Positions 17,407-26,937 of a DNA stretch of 64,000 nt are shown here, piece after piece. Source of the stretch: Sphingomonas sp. Leaf67 (lineage in GTDB: Bacteria > Pseudomonadota > Alphaproteobacteria > Sphingomonadales > Sphingomonadaceae); assembly GCF_001421965.1 (NCBI RefSeq), contig NZ_LMLP01000001.1, positions 1,048,711-1,112,710 on the forward strand. The letters are read 5' to 3'. Position numbers and translations under genes: made by a program. The notes beneath the pieces were generated by a model. That model was not told where the DNA came from and made no database searches. It saw only the letters and a program-made list of their open reading frames with translations. Numbering within the stretch: position 1 is the first letter of the stretch; every line of letters begins with the position of its first letter.

Positions 17407-19031
17407 CAGCGATACGTCCCCATCGTCACGCGCAGCAGCATCGGCTGCGCGGTAAAGTTCAATCCATAATCGGTCTGGTCGCCGTTCATCACCCGGCGGG
17501 CGACGAAGCTGCCGTCATCGGCCAGCGTCCCCTCCTCGACCTTGATGAACATCGCGGTGTCGCCCTTGGCCTTGTCGGCCAGGTCGACGGTCACCCGCAC
17601 ATCGGTCCCGGTGACGAGGAACTGGTCGGGCGCGACCTGCAACACCGCCATGCCGCCGACCGGCTGCGTGGCGGTGGCGGGCGGTGCGGCCTTCAGCCAT
17701 GGCGAATCCATCGACCCGAACTGCCACTCGCCATATTTGGCCGACACGCGCCACCGGCCCATGACCTTCGCCTGTTCGGCATCCGGCGCGCCCTTGGCGG
17801 TGCCCCAGCCGGGATGCGCCAGCGCCAGTGCCGCCCAGCCGCGCGCTATGGGTTTCAGGAACCGGTATTTGCTCGCGAACGCCTCGATCGTGGCGTCGTC
17901 CAGCGTCACCGCGCCCAGCGGATAGTTGTAATATCCGGTGCCATCCATGCCGAACGGTGCCCAGCCGATGCCGCCGCGCCCGATGGTCGGCCACAGGAAG
18001 CGCGCGAAATCGACGGCATTGCCGGTTTCGGGTACCATCAGCGGATTGTCCGGCCGCGCATAATGGTCGAGAAACTTCAGATAGTCCTTGGCATCGCGGG
18101 TATAGAGATCGGGCGCTACCGCATCGAGGTTCGGTGCCGCCGCCTTCCACACATCGATCACCTGCCAGTCGGGACCGCCGCTCGCGCCACCCGACTTGCC
18201 CGGCGGCGCGAAGGGGCCACCGACCGCCGCGTTGACGTACATCGGCAGCTTCCACACCGCCTTCCCCGCCGCGGCGATCCGGTCGATATAGCGCGCGGTG
18301 TACCATGCGTTGAACGCCGGTTCGGCATTGTCGCCATAGACCTGCGTCCAGTTGCCGCGCTTGCCGGTCTGCTTCGCCAGTGCGGCGGGCACGTCGCCGG
18401 CGAACAGGCGGTTGGCCTCGGGCGAATAGTCGCGCGTCTGCTGGTACACGCCGGTCTCGTTCTCCGGCTGGACCATGATGACGCTGTGATCGGGGTCGTG
18501 GTCCTTCAGATACCGCATCAGCGCGACGAACGCCTTGCGGTCGGCCTCGAACGTCGCTTCGCCATGCGGCGACAAGGCGTAATGCGTCTTGCCGTCCTTG
18601 GTCCGCATCCGCGGGAAGCGGGCATTGTCGCGCTTCACCCATGCCGGGACATAGCCCGGCGAGGTGTTCTTCCACGTGCCGAACCACAGCAATACGAGTT
18701 TGACCCCGTGTTCGCGCGCCTGCGGCAGCAACGCGTCGAGATAGCTGAAATCGAACTGCCCCTCGACCGGTTCGATCTGCTCCCACGCGACCGGTATCTC
18801 CAGCGTATTGGCGTGGAGCCGTTCGACCATCGGCCATACCTGCGGCAGGATGGCGGGATAGTTGCTCGAATTATTCGCCTGCACGCCCAGCATCAGGAAC
18901 GGCGCACCGTCGACCAGCAACGCATGGCGACCGTCCCGGCGCTCGATCCGCGGCACGTCGCCGGGTGCAGCCGACGCCGCCACCCCTGCGACCAGCGCCC
19001 ATGAAGCCAGTGCCGCCGCCCATCCGCGCAT
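17406..19031 (-). CDS. GH35-type beta-galactosidase with DUF5597 C-terminal domain
   Basis: The 541-residue secreted protein has a signal peptide (about 1-20), a GH35/GH42-like barrel ('WEQIEPVEGQFDFSYLD', 'LVLLWFGTWKN', acid/base region 'QPENETG') and a DUF5597-type C-terminus. Proteins of this build are known as beta-galactosidases acting on plant oligosaccharides. The start at 19031 is 30 bases from a LacI-type palindrome, and GH31 and galM follow in the same direction. Together they suggest release and use of galactose and xylose from xyloglucan side chains. No TonB receptor or LacI gene lies nearby. Confidence 0.88.
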   Translation of the reverse strand: MRGWAAALASWALVAGVAASAAPGDVPRIERRDGRHALLVDGAPFLMLGVQANNSSNYPAILPQVWPMVERLHANTLEIPVAWEQIEPVEGQFDFSYLDALLPQAREHGVKLVLLWFGTWKNTSPGYVPAWVKRDNARFPRMRTKDGKTHYALSPHGEATFEADRKAFVALMRYLKDHDPDHSVIMVQPENETGVYQQTRDYSPEANRLFAGDVPAALAKQTGKRGNWTQVYGDNAEPAFNAWYTARYIDRIAAAGKAVWKLPMYVNAAVGGPFAPPGKSGGASGGPDWQVIDVWKAAAPNLDAVAPDLYTRDAKDYLKFLDHYARPDNPLMVPETGNAVDFARFLWPTIGRGGIGWAPFGMDGTGYYNYPLGAVTLDDATIEAFASKYRFLKPIARGWAALALAHPGWGTAKGAPDAEQAKVMGRWRVSAKYGEWQFGSMDSPWLKAAPPATATQPVGGMAVLQVAPDQFLVTGTDVRVTVDLADKAKGDTAMFIKVEEGTLADDGSFVARRVMNGDQTDYGLNFTAQPMLLRVTMGTYR

Positions 19032-19063
19032 CGCTGCTCTCCCCCTGCCCCCGGCTTGGTGCC

Positions 19064-19075
19064 GACAACGTTGTC
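19064..19075. promoter_or_regulatory. LacI/GalR-type operator palindrome upstream of GH35-GH31-galM
   Basis: The perfect 12-base palindrome GACAACGTTGTC has the central CG and outward TTGTC arms typical of LacI/GalR-family operators. It lies 32 bases upstream of the GH35 start and about 110 bp upstream of the divergent NAD-glutamate dehydrogenase reading frame. It most likely controls the glycoside hydrolase operon. The regulator is not in the window. Confidence 0.6.
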
Positions 19076-19247
19076 ACGCCCTTACCGCGGGACGACATAT
19101 CAGACAATTACCTTCTTTATTGCCGGGTTAACGCAGGCACGCAAAAATGCCGAGACTGACCAAGTAATATAATTGCCGCATCGCGACATTTTGTTCGCAA
19201 CTGCCACAAGGGTTGAGCCGGTCGGCAAGGCGTCGCATATCCCGGCC

Positions 19248-22200
19248 ATGACACCAAAAGCCAAGCTCGCCCGCCCTTTGGAAACGCTGCTGGTCGACAG
19301 TGCGCTCCCCGGCGAAATCGAAGGTCTGGACACCGCCGCCCGCGCCGATGCCGCGCAGTTCGTGGCAGCGGCCGCGGCCCACCGGTCGCCCGGCACGGTC
19401 AGCGTCGCGCTGGAGACGCTGAGCCGGGGCGAGGCGCGGCGGATGCGGCTGGCGGTCATCAACGACGACATGCCCTTCCTGGTCGATTCGATCGCCAGCA
19501 CCATCGTCGCGTACGACATCGCCATCGACCGGATCCTGCACCCGGTCGCGCCGGTCACCCGCGACGCGGCGGGCACGCTGACCGATCTGGCGGGCGAGGG
19601 TCGCCGCGAATCGATGATCTATATCGAGATGGAGCGCGCCGATGCCCGCGTGCGTCACGCGCTGGTCGCCGAGATCGAACGCAATCTCGACCATGTCCGC
19701 GCCGCCGTCGCCGACTGGCGGGCGATGCAGGCGGCGATGCAGGCCGATGCCGCACGGCTGACCGCCCAGGCCGACACGGCCGAGGATGCGGCGCTGCTGA
19801 ACTGGTTCGTCGCCGGCAACCTGACGCAGCTGGCGCATGAACGCTGGTCGCGCGACGGTGTGGTCGGCGAACGGCTGGGCCTGTCGCGCGCGCGGCTCGA
19901 CGTGCCGCTCCTCGCCGACGCATCGCGCCAGCGCGCGATCGAGTGGTTCGACGCCGGCAACCGCCAGCCGCTGCTGCTCAAATCCAACTGCATCTCGACC
20001 GTCCATCGCCGCGCGCCGATTGATCTGGTGCTGGTCCCGGTGGTCGACGGCGACACCGTGACCGGCCTTTCGATCCATGGCGGGCTGTGGACCAGCGCCG
20101 CGTTGCAGGCCGATCCGGCCGACGTGCCTGTGCTGCGCCGCAATCTGGCGGCGCTGCGCACCAAATTCGGCTTCGACCCGTCGGGCCATGCGGGCAAGGC
20201 GCTGAGCCACGCGCTCTCCACGCTGCCGCACGACCTGACCACCGCGTTCAGCCCCGACGCGCTCGAACAACTGGCGCTGACCGCCATGTCGGTCGCCGAC
20301 CGGCCCCGCTCGCGCCTCGTGCTGATCCGCTCGGCGCTCGGCCGGCATCTGTTCGCCTTCGTCTGGCTCGGCCGCGACGACGTGACGACGCAGCGGCGGC
20401 TCGCGATCGGCGACATGCTGGCACAGGCGGCCAATGCGTCGATCCTCAACTGGTCGATCGCGATGGAGGATGGCGAGGCGGCACTGATCCGCTACGTCCT
20501 CGACCTGCGACAGGATGGACGGATGCCCGAGGCGGGCGACCTCGACCGCCGGATCGAACGCATGGTGCGCGGCTGGCGGCCGGCGGTCGAAGGGGCGCTG
20601 ACCGAACTGGCCCCCGAAGGGGCGACGCGCATGGCGCTGCGCTTCGCCAACGCCTTTCCCGCCAACTACCGCAATTCGAACCTGCCCGACGAGGCGGCCC
20701 GCGACATCGTCCGCGTCGCCGGCCTGACCGATGCGACGTCGCGGTCGGTGCGCATCCTCACCGCCCCCGGCGAACGGATGCGGATCAAGGTCTATCGCCG
20801 CGGCGGCGCGCTGCCGCTGTCGGATGCGGTGCCGGTGTTCGAGAATTTCGGCTTCCGCGTGATCGAGGAACTGCCGACCCGGCTCGAGGATGACGAAAAG
20901 ACCTTCATCCATGATTTCGAGGTGGAGCTGGCGTCGGGCGTCGCGCCGAAATTCGATGTACCGGTGGTCGAACGCGCGATCGAGGCGGTGCTGGAAAACC
21001 GCGCCGAAAACGACGCGTTCAACCGCCTGACCGTCGAGGCGGGGATCGCCCCGACCGCCGTCGTGCTGCTGCGCGCATGGTTCCGGTATCTGCGCCAGAC
21101 GGGCCTCAGCTACAGCCTCGCCACCGCCGTCGATGCGCTGCGCCGCGCGCCGGGCGTTGCCACTGCCTTGATCGAGCGGTTCAACGCCGCGCACGACCCG
21201 TCGCGGGCCGACCGCGAAGCCGGCGTCACCATCGCCGATACCGCGATCGAAACCGGCCTCGATGCGGTGTCGGCGATCGACGACGACCGCATCCTGCGCA
21301 GCTATCGCGGCGTGGTCGCCGCCACGCTGCGCACCAACGCCTTCGCCCCGGCGTCGCAAGAGGCGCTGGCGTTCAAGCTCGACAGCGCGAAGGTGCCGGG
21401 CCTGCCCAAGCCGCTGCCGTGGCGCGAGGTGTTCGTGTACAGCCCCCGCGTGGAGGGCATCCACCTGCGCGCCGGACCGGTCGCGCGCGGCGGGCTGCGC
21501 TGGTCCGACCGGCGCGACGATTTCCGCACCGAAATCCTGGGTCTGATGAAGGCGCAGCGCGTCAAGAACGCGGTGATCGTGCCGACCGGTGCCAAGGGCG
21601 GCTTCTACCCCAAGCAACTGCCCGCACCTTCGAACCGCGATGCATGGATCGCCGAGGGGACCGAAAGCTACCGCATCTTCATCCGCTCGCTGCTGTCGAT
21701 CACCGACAATATCGTCGATGGGAAGGTCGTCCATCCGCAGGGCGTGACCATCCATGACGGCGAGGACCCCTATTTCGTCGTCGCGGCGGACAAGGGCACG
21801 GCGACGTTCAGCGACGTCGCCAACGCGCTGGCGCTCGAACGCAATTTCTGGCTGGGCGATGCCTTCGCCAGCGGCGGCAGCGTCGGCTACGATCACAAGG
21901 CGATGGGCATCACCGCCAAGGGCGCGTGGATTTCGGTGCAGCGCCATTTCCTCGAACTGGGCGTCGACGTGCAGACGCAGTCGATCGACGTGGTCGGCTG
22001 CGGCGACATGTCGGGCGACGTGTTCGGCAACGGCATGTTGCTGTCGAAGGCGATCCGGCTGAAGGCGGCGTTCGACCATCGCCACATCTTCCTCGACCCC
22101 GAACCCGATGCGGCAGCCAGCTGGACCGAACGCGACCGGTTGTTCGCCTTGCCGCGGTCGAGCTGGGCCGATTACGATCCGTCGCTGATTTCCGCGGGCG

Positions 22201-23861
22201 GCGGCGTGTTCCCGCGTACCGCCAAGACGATCCCGCTGACCGATGCGGTCCGCGCGATGCTGGGCGTCACCGACCGCGAAATGGAACCGAGCGCGCTGAT
22301 CTCTGCCATTCTGAAGGCACCGGTCGACCTGATCTGGTTCGGCGGCATCGGCACCTATGTGAAGGATCGCGCCGAAAGCCATCTCGATGTCGGCGATCCC
22401 GCCAACGACCGGATTCGCGTCGATGCGCAGACCCTGCGTGCCAAGGCGATCGGCGAAGGCGCGAACCTCGGCGTGACGCAGGCGGCGCGCATCGCGTTCA
22501 GCGCCAATGGCGGGCGGATCAACACCGACTTCATCGACAATTCGGCCGGCGTCGATTGTTCGGACAATGAAGTGAACATCAAGATCGCGCTGAACCGCGA
22601 GGTGATCGAAGGACGCCTGACGCAGGACGATCGCAACGCGTTGCTGGTGCGGATGACCGACGACGTCGCGCATCTGGTGCTGGAGGATAACCGGCTCCAG
22701 ACGCTGGCGCTGTCGGTGATGGAGAATGACGGGCCGGTCGCGGTGCCGAGCTATGTCCGCGTGATCGAAATGCTCGAAGCCGCCGGCAAGCTCGACCGCG
22801 TGGTCGAGGGGTTGAGCGGCAATGACGACTATGTCCGCCGCGCACAGGACGGACGCGGGCTGACCCGCCCCGAACTGGCGGTGCTGCTGGCCAGCGTGAA
22901 GCTGGCGTTGCAGGAGGCGATCGAACACTCCGCCGTCGCGACCGATGCCGATATGGCCGGCGACCTGCTCGCCGCCTTCCCGCGCGAGATGCAGGAACGC
23001 CACAAACAGGCGATTCTCGATCACCGGCTGCGCGGGGAAATCGTCGCGACCAAGCTCGCCAACCGGATCGTCAACCGGCTGGGCGTGCTGCACGTCTTCG
23101 AACTGGCGGAGGAAGAGGGCGAAGCACTGGCCGACATCGCCGCGATGTTCGTCGCCGCCGAACGCCTGTTCGACACGAACAAGCTGTACGACCGGATCGA
23201 GGCTGCCGACATTTCGGAGCGTGCCCGCATCGCGTTGCTCGACGAAGTCGCGGTGGGTGTCCGCTCGCAGATCGCCGACCTGCTGCGCGCCTTCCCGGCG
23301 GGCACTCCCCCGGCGCGGGCCGTGGCGCACCTGCAAAAGGGCGTGGCGAGCCTTGCCGGGCAGACCAGCTCGCTGCTGCGTGCCGAGGCGGCGCAACAGC
23401 GCGACCGGATCGCCGGCATCCTGCAGGATGCGGGGGCACCGCAGGAGCTGGCCGGACAGGTGGTACGCCTGTTCGAACTCGACGGCGCGGTCGGCCTCGC
23501 CGATCTCGGCCAGCGGTTGAAGCTCGACGAAACGCGGCTGACGCTGGCCTTTACCCATCTCGGCTTCGCGCTCGGGCTGGACTGGGCACAGGCCGTGGCC
23601 GCACGCATCCAGACCGGCGATCCGTGGGAGCGGCTGCTGATCGCCGGCCTCGCCCGCGATTTTCAGCAGCTGCGCTTCGAATTCCTCAACCGCAATGCCG
23701 GCAAGGACCCGCAGGCGGCGGTCGAGAAATGGCTGGAGGCAAACCGCGACCGCGTCGCCCAGTTCGCCGCGCTGGTCCACCGCGCGCGGCAGGCCCCGGT
23801 GGCCAGTGCCGCGATGCTGGCCCAGATCGCCGGACAGGCCCGGGTCCTGCTGGCGCGGTAG
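19248..23861 (+). CDS. NAD-dependent glutamate dehydrogenase, large (180-kDa class)
   Basis: This large GDH oxidises glutamate to 2-oxoglutarate. The product of about 1537 residues has the long N-terminal ACT-like region, then the catalytic domain with 'GGLRWSDRRDDFRTE', 'VPTGAKGGF' with catalytic lysine, the nucleotide-binding 'VVGCGDMSGDVFGNGML', and 'INTDFIDNSAGVDCSDNEVNIKI'. The ATG at 19248 gives the usual family start. The frame is open upstream to a TTG at 19173, so the start is uncertain by 25 codons. A strong hairpin terminator follows. Confidence 0.93.
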   Translation: MTPKAKLARPLETLLVDSALPGEIEGLDTAARADAAQFVAAAAAHRSPGTVSVALETLSRGEARRMRLAVINDDMPFLVDSIASTIVAYDIAIDRILHPVAPVTRDAAGTLTDLAGEGRRESMIYIEMERADARVRHALVAEIERNLDHVRAAVADWRAMQAAMQADAARLTAQADTAEDAALLNWFVAGNLTQLAHERWSRDGVVGERLGLSRARLDVPLLADASRQRAIEWFDAGNRQPLLLKSNCISTVHRRAPIDLVLVPVVDGDTVTGLSIHGGLWTSAALQADPADVPVLRRNLAALRTKFGFDPSGHAGKALSHALSTLPHDLTTAFSPDALEQLALTAMSVADRPRSRLVLIRSALGRHLFAFVWLGRDDVTTQRRLAIGDMLAQAANASILNWSIAMEDGEAALIRYVLDLRQDGRMPEAGDLDRRIERMVRGWRPAVEGALTELAPEGATRMALRFANAFPANYRNSNLPDEAARDIVRVAGLTDATSRSVRILTAPGERMRIKVYRRGGALPLSDAVPVFENFGFRVIEELPTRLEDDEKTFIHDFEVELASGVAPKFDVPVVERAIEAVLENRAENDAFNRLTVEAGIAPTAVVLLRAWFRYLRQTGLSYSLATAVDALRRAPGVATALIERFNAAHDPSRADREAGVTIADTAIETGLDAVSAIDDDRILRSYRGVVAATLRTNAFAPASQEALAFKLDSAKVPGLPKPLPWREVFVYSPRVEGIHLRAGPVARGGLRWSDRRDDFRTEILGLMKAQRVKNAVIVPTGAKGGFYPKQLPAPSNRDAWIAEGTESYRIFIRSLLSITDNIVDGKVVHPQGVTIHDGEDPYFVVAADKGTATFSDVANALALERNFWLGDAFASGGSVGYDHKAMGITAKGAWISVQRHFLELGVDVQTQSIDVVGCGDMSGDVFGNGMLLSKAIRLKAAFDHRHIFLDPEPDAAASWTERDRLFALPRSSWADYDPSLISAGGGVFPRTAKTIPLTDAVRAMLGVTDREMEPSALISAILKAPVDLIWFGGIGTYVKDRAESHLDVGDPANDRIRVDAQTLRAKAIGEGANLGVTQAARIAFSANGGRINTDFIDNSAGVDCSDNEVNIKIALNREVIEGRLTQDDRNALLVRMTDDVAHLVLEDNRLQTLALSVMENDGPVAVPSYVRVIEMLEAAGKLDRVVEGLSGNDDYVRRAQDGRGLTRPELAVLLASVKLALQEAIEHSAVATDADMAGDLLAAFPREMQERHKQAILDHRLRGEIVATKLANRIVNRLGVLHVFELAEEEGEALADIAAMFVAAERLFDTNKLYDRIEAADISERARIALLDEVAVGVRSQIADLLRAFPAGTPPARAVAHLQKGVASLAGQTSSLLRAEAAQQRDRIAGILQDAGAPQELAGQVVRLFELDGAVGLADLGQRLKLDETRLTLAFTHLGFALGLDWAQAVAARIQTGDPWERLLIAGLARDFQQLRFEFLNRNAGKDPQAAVEKWLEANRDRVAQFAALVHRARQAPVASAAMLAQIAGQARVLLAR

Positions 23862-23877
23862 GATGATGAGGATGATG

Positions 23878-23907
23878 CGGCCGGTGGTCGATGGCGACCA
23901 CCGGCCG
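23878..23907. terminator. Perfect 13-bp hairpin after NAD-glutamate dehydrogenase
   Basis: Arms 23878-23890 and 23895-23907 are fully complementary around ATGG, 16 bases after the stop. No clear T-run follows. It lies between convergent genes, so it may act in both directions. Confidence 0.65.
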
Positions 23908-24016
23908 TCCGGCGGTGATCGGGCCAGTGGCGGTCCCATGGCGGTCGCGCCGGCATCACCGGCAACGACGTCGGATCAGCCGACGCTCCGCCTGCGACCG
24001 CCGACCGAAACCGCCC

Positions 24017-25138
24017 TCAATATCCCAGATCGCGCACGGCGGCGTCGACGAACGCCGCATCCGCCGCGACCCGGCCGATGATCTCGACCGACCCGGCATC
24101 GACCGCGCGGGCCAGCAGCAGGACATAGGGTTCGTCGCCGGGTGCGACGGGGACGATCACGTTCGGTGCGGCGGCGGGGCGGGCGCCGGTCCGCTCGATC
24201 CATTCGGCGAACTCGCCTTCGCCCACCCCGGCGCGGTGCGCGCGGGCGAGCAGGCGGGCATTGCCCTCGTGCGGCGTACCGAACAACAGCCGGACCAGCG
24301 CCTCGACCGGCGCACGCGGATCGACCGTCAGGCCGGCCCCGGCGAGCATCGCGGCATAGCCGCCCGCGTCGCGTTCGCTGGCGATCAGGAAGTCATACGC
24401 CTCGGCCAGCGCTTCGGGCGATGCCGGGCCGGCCTCGATCGTGCGCCGCGTCGCGACCAGTTGCTCGGACAGCGTCGGCGCGGCGGGGGCGGCCGGCAGG
24501 GTCTCGATCGGGGCGCTCGGGCCGTCCGCCCATGCGGCGGCGGTGGCGATGACGGGGGTGCGGCGCGGGGTGGTGGTGCGGCGCGCTTCGCTCAGCTCGG
24601 CGGCCAGCTGCGACTGGACGCTCGCATCGACCACTTCCTTCCAGTTGATGACTCCGTACAGATAGTCGATCGCCTCCCCGTCCGACGAGAACGGCATCAG
24701 GATCCCGCGGTACAGCATCGGAAAGCCGCGATGGCCGACGAACTCGGCCTCGAACCCGATCGGCGCGCGGTTGGCGATGATCTGCAGATAATGGTCGGTC
24801 AGCCGCGACAGCAGCGACCGCGACGGCACCTGCGACATGCGGACGATCGACGAATCGGTTCCGCTCTCCTCGCGCAGGGCATGGCCCAGGAACCGGATCT
24901 CGGCATCGTCGCGCCCTGCGGTGAAGTCGAGCAGGACGCTGTTCGGCCCGAAATCGGCGATACCGGCGGGGTCCAGCGACTCGATCAGCGGGCACGGCCG
25001 CCCGTGCAGCAGCGACACCCAGTAATTGTACGCGCGGACATGCATGCGGCGTTCGTCGGTCCCGACGGAGACCACTTCGCTACCAACACCCTCCCGGTCC
25101 CCATCCCCCCGCTCCGAACCCCCACCCACAATGTCCAT
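24017..25138 (-). CDS. PAS_5-domain protein
   Basis: The 373-residue protein opens with a PAS_5-type domain (PF07310 family: 'YWVSLLHGR', 'DPAGIADFGPNSVLLDF', 'IRFLGHAL', 'MPFSSDGEAIDYLYGVINW'). This is followed by an alanine-rich linker and a C-terminal half without recognisable enzymatic motifs. No kinase, GGDEF or DNA-binding domain is seen. The ATG at 25138 is chosen over the further upstream frame because the PAS domain begins soon after. It is probably a sensory adaptor, but the signal and output are unknown. Confidence 0.7.
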   Translation of the reverse strand: MDIVGGGSERGDGDREGVGSEVVSVGTDERRMHVRAYNYWVSLLHGRPCPLIESLDPAGIADFGPNSVLLDFTAGRDDAEIRFLGHALREESGTDSSIVRMSQVPSRSLLSRLTDHYLQIIANRAPIGFEAEFVGHRGFPMLYRGILMPFSSDGEAIDYLYGVINWKEVVDASVQSQLAAELSEARRTTTPRRTPVIATAAAWADGPSAPIETLPAAPAAPTLSEQLVATRRTIEAGPASPEALAEAYDFLIASERDAGGYAAMLAGAGLTVDPRAPVEALVRLLFGTPHEGNARLLARAHRAGVGEGEFAEWIERTGARPAAAPNVIVPVAPGDEPYVLLLARAVDAGSVEIIGRVAADAAFVDAAVRDLGY

Positions 25139-25297
25139 ATTCTGGTCCCCATGGGCCTTCTGCCCGATCGCTCGCCTTTTGTACCACGCGTGGTAAACGT
25201 CCGGTAAAGCGCGACGCGACACTTTCCTATGCAAATCCGCTTGCCACCCCCGCCCCCCGCTGCTAATCGCCCGCGTCCAGACGGCACACCGTCCCGG

Positions 25298-25373
25298 GCC
25301 GCTTTAGCTCAGTTGGTAGAGCATCGCATTCGTAATGCGGGGGTCACAGGTTCGAGTCCTGTAAGCGGCACCA
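25298..25373 (+). tRNA. tRNA-Thr (anticodon CGT)
   Basis: A complete 76-nt cloverleaf is visible. The acceptor stem pairs GCCGCTT with AAGCGGC, the D-arm is 'AGCTCAGTTGGTAGAGC', the anticodon loop TTCGTAA has CGT at 25331-25333 (reads ACG), the T-arm is 'CAGGTTCGAGTCCTG', the discriminator base is A, and CCA is encoded. Base composition drops just downstream, so the tRNA marks the edge of the accessory region and may have served as an integration site. Confidence 0.97.
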
Positions 25374-25501
25374 CCTACATTCCAAAATCGATAGTGATTA
25401 CAGCTGCTTGCGCATGTCCGCGTGCGTAGGGTTCAACCGTTCGTTCCCTCATTTTAGGTCGAATTGAGGCGAACGATAGCGAACAACAGCGACCAATCGA
25501 A

Positions 25502-26800
25502 TCATCTCGCGGGCCCCTGCAAACCGGGTGGCGCTACTCCTTTTGCATCAGGATCAACCCCGCGACGTTCGTCTAGCGACCGCATGATTGGCGTAACAGT
25601 CAGACCGTGAAGCAGGATCGAGAACAGTACGATCAGCCCGACGATGGCCCACAGATGGGCGGCATCACCGACGGGCATATGGTTGATCCCATACGCCAGG
25701 TAGTAGATTGACCCGACGCCCCGGATACCAAAGAACGATAGGGTAAGCTTTTCGCCTTGGTCGCCGGACCAACCCAGAAGGCCGATCCAGCCGGTAAGCG
25801 GCCGTACGATCAGCAGGATCACCAGCGCCACCGCGCCATCCATCCAGCTAATCGGCGTCAGCAGTCCGCTTACCAGCGCGCCACCGAACAGGATAAGCAG
25901 CACCATCATCGCGAGTCGCTCGATCTGCTCGGTGATGGCGTGCATCTCGTCCTGAAACTCGTGGTCGCGATGCGAGCTGCGAAACGTGAGTGCCGTGACG
26001 AACACTGCGAGGAAGCCGTAGACGTGGAAAATCTCGGTGACGCCGTAGGAAACGAACGTGGCCGCGAGCGCAATCAAGCCGTCTCCGGTTCGGGCAAGTT
26101 TCGTTTCAGCAGGGATGTGGAAGGTCAGCCACCCAAAGGCCCGGCCGACGAGCCAGCCACCTATGATCCCGCCGCCAATCTCCCACAGAACGCGATAGGT
26201 CAGCCATTCTGTCAGCCATGGCTTCCCTGCCGGTAAGGCTATCGCGAGGAGGATGGCGAGGTGGACGAACGGGAATGCCGCGCCGTCGTTGAGCCCGGCT
26301 TCCGATGTCAGTCCGAAGCGTACCTCATCTTCATCACCCGTCTTGGGCGGCCCGACCTGGACGTCGGAGGCTAGAACCGGATCGGTCGGGGCCAGACTAG
26401 CGGCCAGCAGCAGCGCAACAGCGAGTGGTAGGCCCAACGCCGCCATACCAAGCCCAGTGATCGCCAGAATGCCAAGCGGCATCGTGATTGCCAATAGCCG
26501 CCACGTGATCGACCAACGATGCCAGCCGAATGGACGATCAATCTTGAGGCCTGCCCCCATCAACGCGATGATGACGACGAACTCGGCAAACCGCTCGGTT
26601 ATCTCTGGGTACAGATACGGCAGCGGGCGCAGCTTCACCTGCGGAAGCAGAAAGACCGCGGCTCCGATACCGATGCACACGATCGGCAGGGACAGCGGCA
26701 ACCGTTTCAGTGCCAACGGCAACCATGCGACCAGCGCGATCAGCAACCCCGCCCCGGTCATGATCAAGATGTAGGGATCAGGTGAAAGGCTCTCCGTCAT
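25502..26800 (-). CDS. CPA1/NhaP-type Na+(K+)/H+ antiporter
   Basis: The 432-residue protein has about 12 membrane helices. Family motifs include 'VVIIALMGAGLKIDRPF', the ion-binding region 'ASLAPTDPVLASDVQVG' (about 130-146), 'LNDGAAFPFV' with conserved ND, and 'GIRGVGSIYYLAYG' near the end. These are the standard CPA1 elements. It exchanges cytosolic sodium or potassium for protons. It is the first gene after tRNA-Thr and is transcribed toward it. Its codon choice is less GC-extreme than the genes to the left. Confidence 0.9.
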   Translation of the reverse strand: MTESLSPDPYILIMTGAGLLIALVAWLPLALKRLPLSLPIVCIGIGAAVFLLPQVKLRPLPYLYPEITERFAEFVVIIALMGAGLKIDRPFGWHRWSITWRLLAITMPLGILAITGLGMAALGLPLAVALLLAASLAPTDPVLASDVQVGPPKTGDEDEVRFGLTSEAGLNDGAAFPFVHLAILLAIALPAGKPWLTEWLTYRVLWEIGGGIIGGWLVGRAFGWLTFHIPAETKLARTGDGLIALAATFVSYGVTEIFHVYGFLAVFVTALTFRSSHRDHEFQDEMHAITEQIERLAMMVLLILFGGALVSGLLTPISWMDGAVALVILLIVRPLTGWIGLLGWSGDQGEKLTLSFFGIRGVGSIYYLAYGINHMPVGDAAHLWAIVGLIVLFSILLHGLTVTPIMRSLDERRGVDPDAKGVAPPGLQGPAR

Positions 26801-26937
26801 GCATCGCTAACGGCTGACGAACGAGGTTGGCCGCAGAATGCATTCTAAGCCCGGCAGAACAACCGCTAATCGGATATTTCATCGGGTAGCCCTTCGTTAA
26901 GCATGATTCCTTATGGCTGTATGCGAAAGGAGATGCC

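Noticed and set aside
19128-23939. Very long minus-strand open frame opposite NAD-glutamate dehydrogenase
   Set aside because: It lacks domains and mirrors the GC-rich third codon positions of the real gene.
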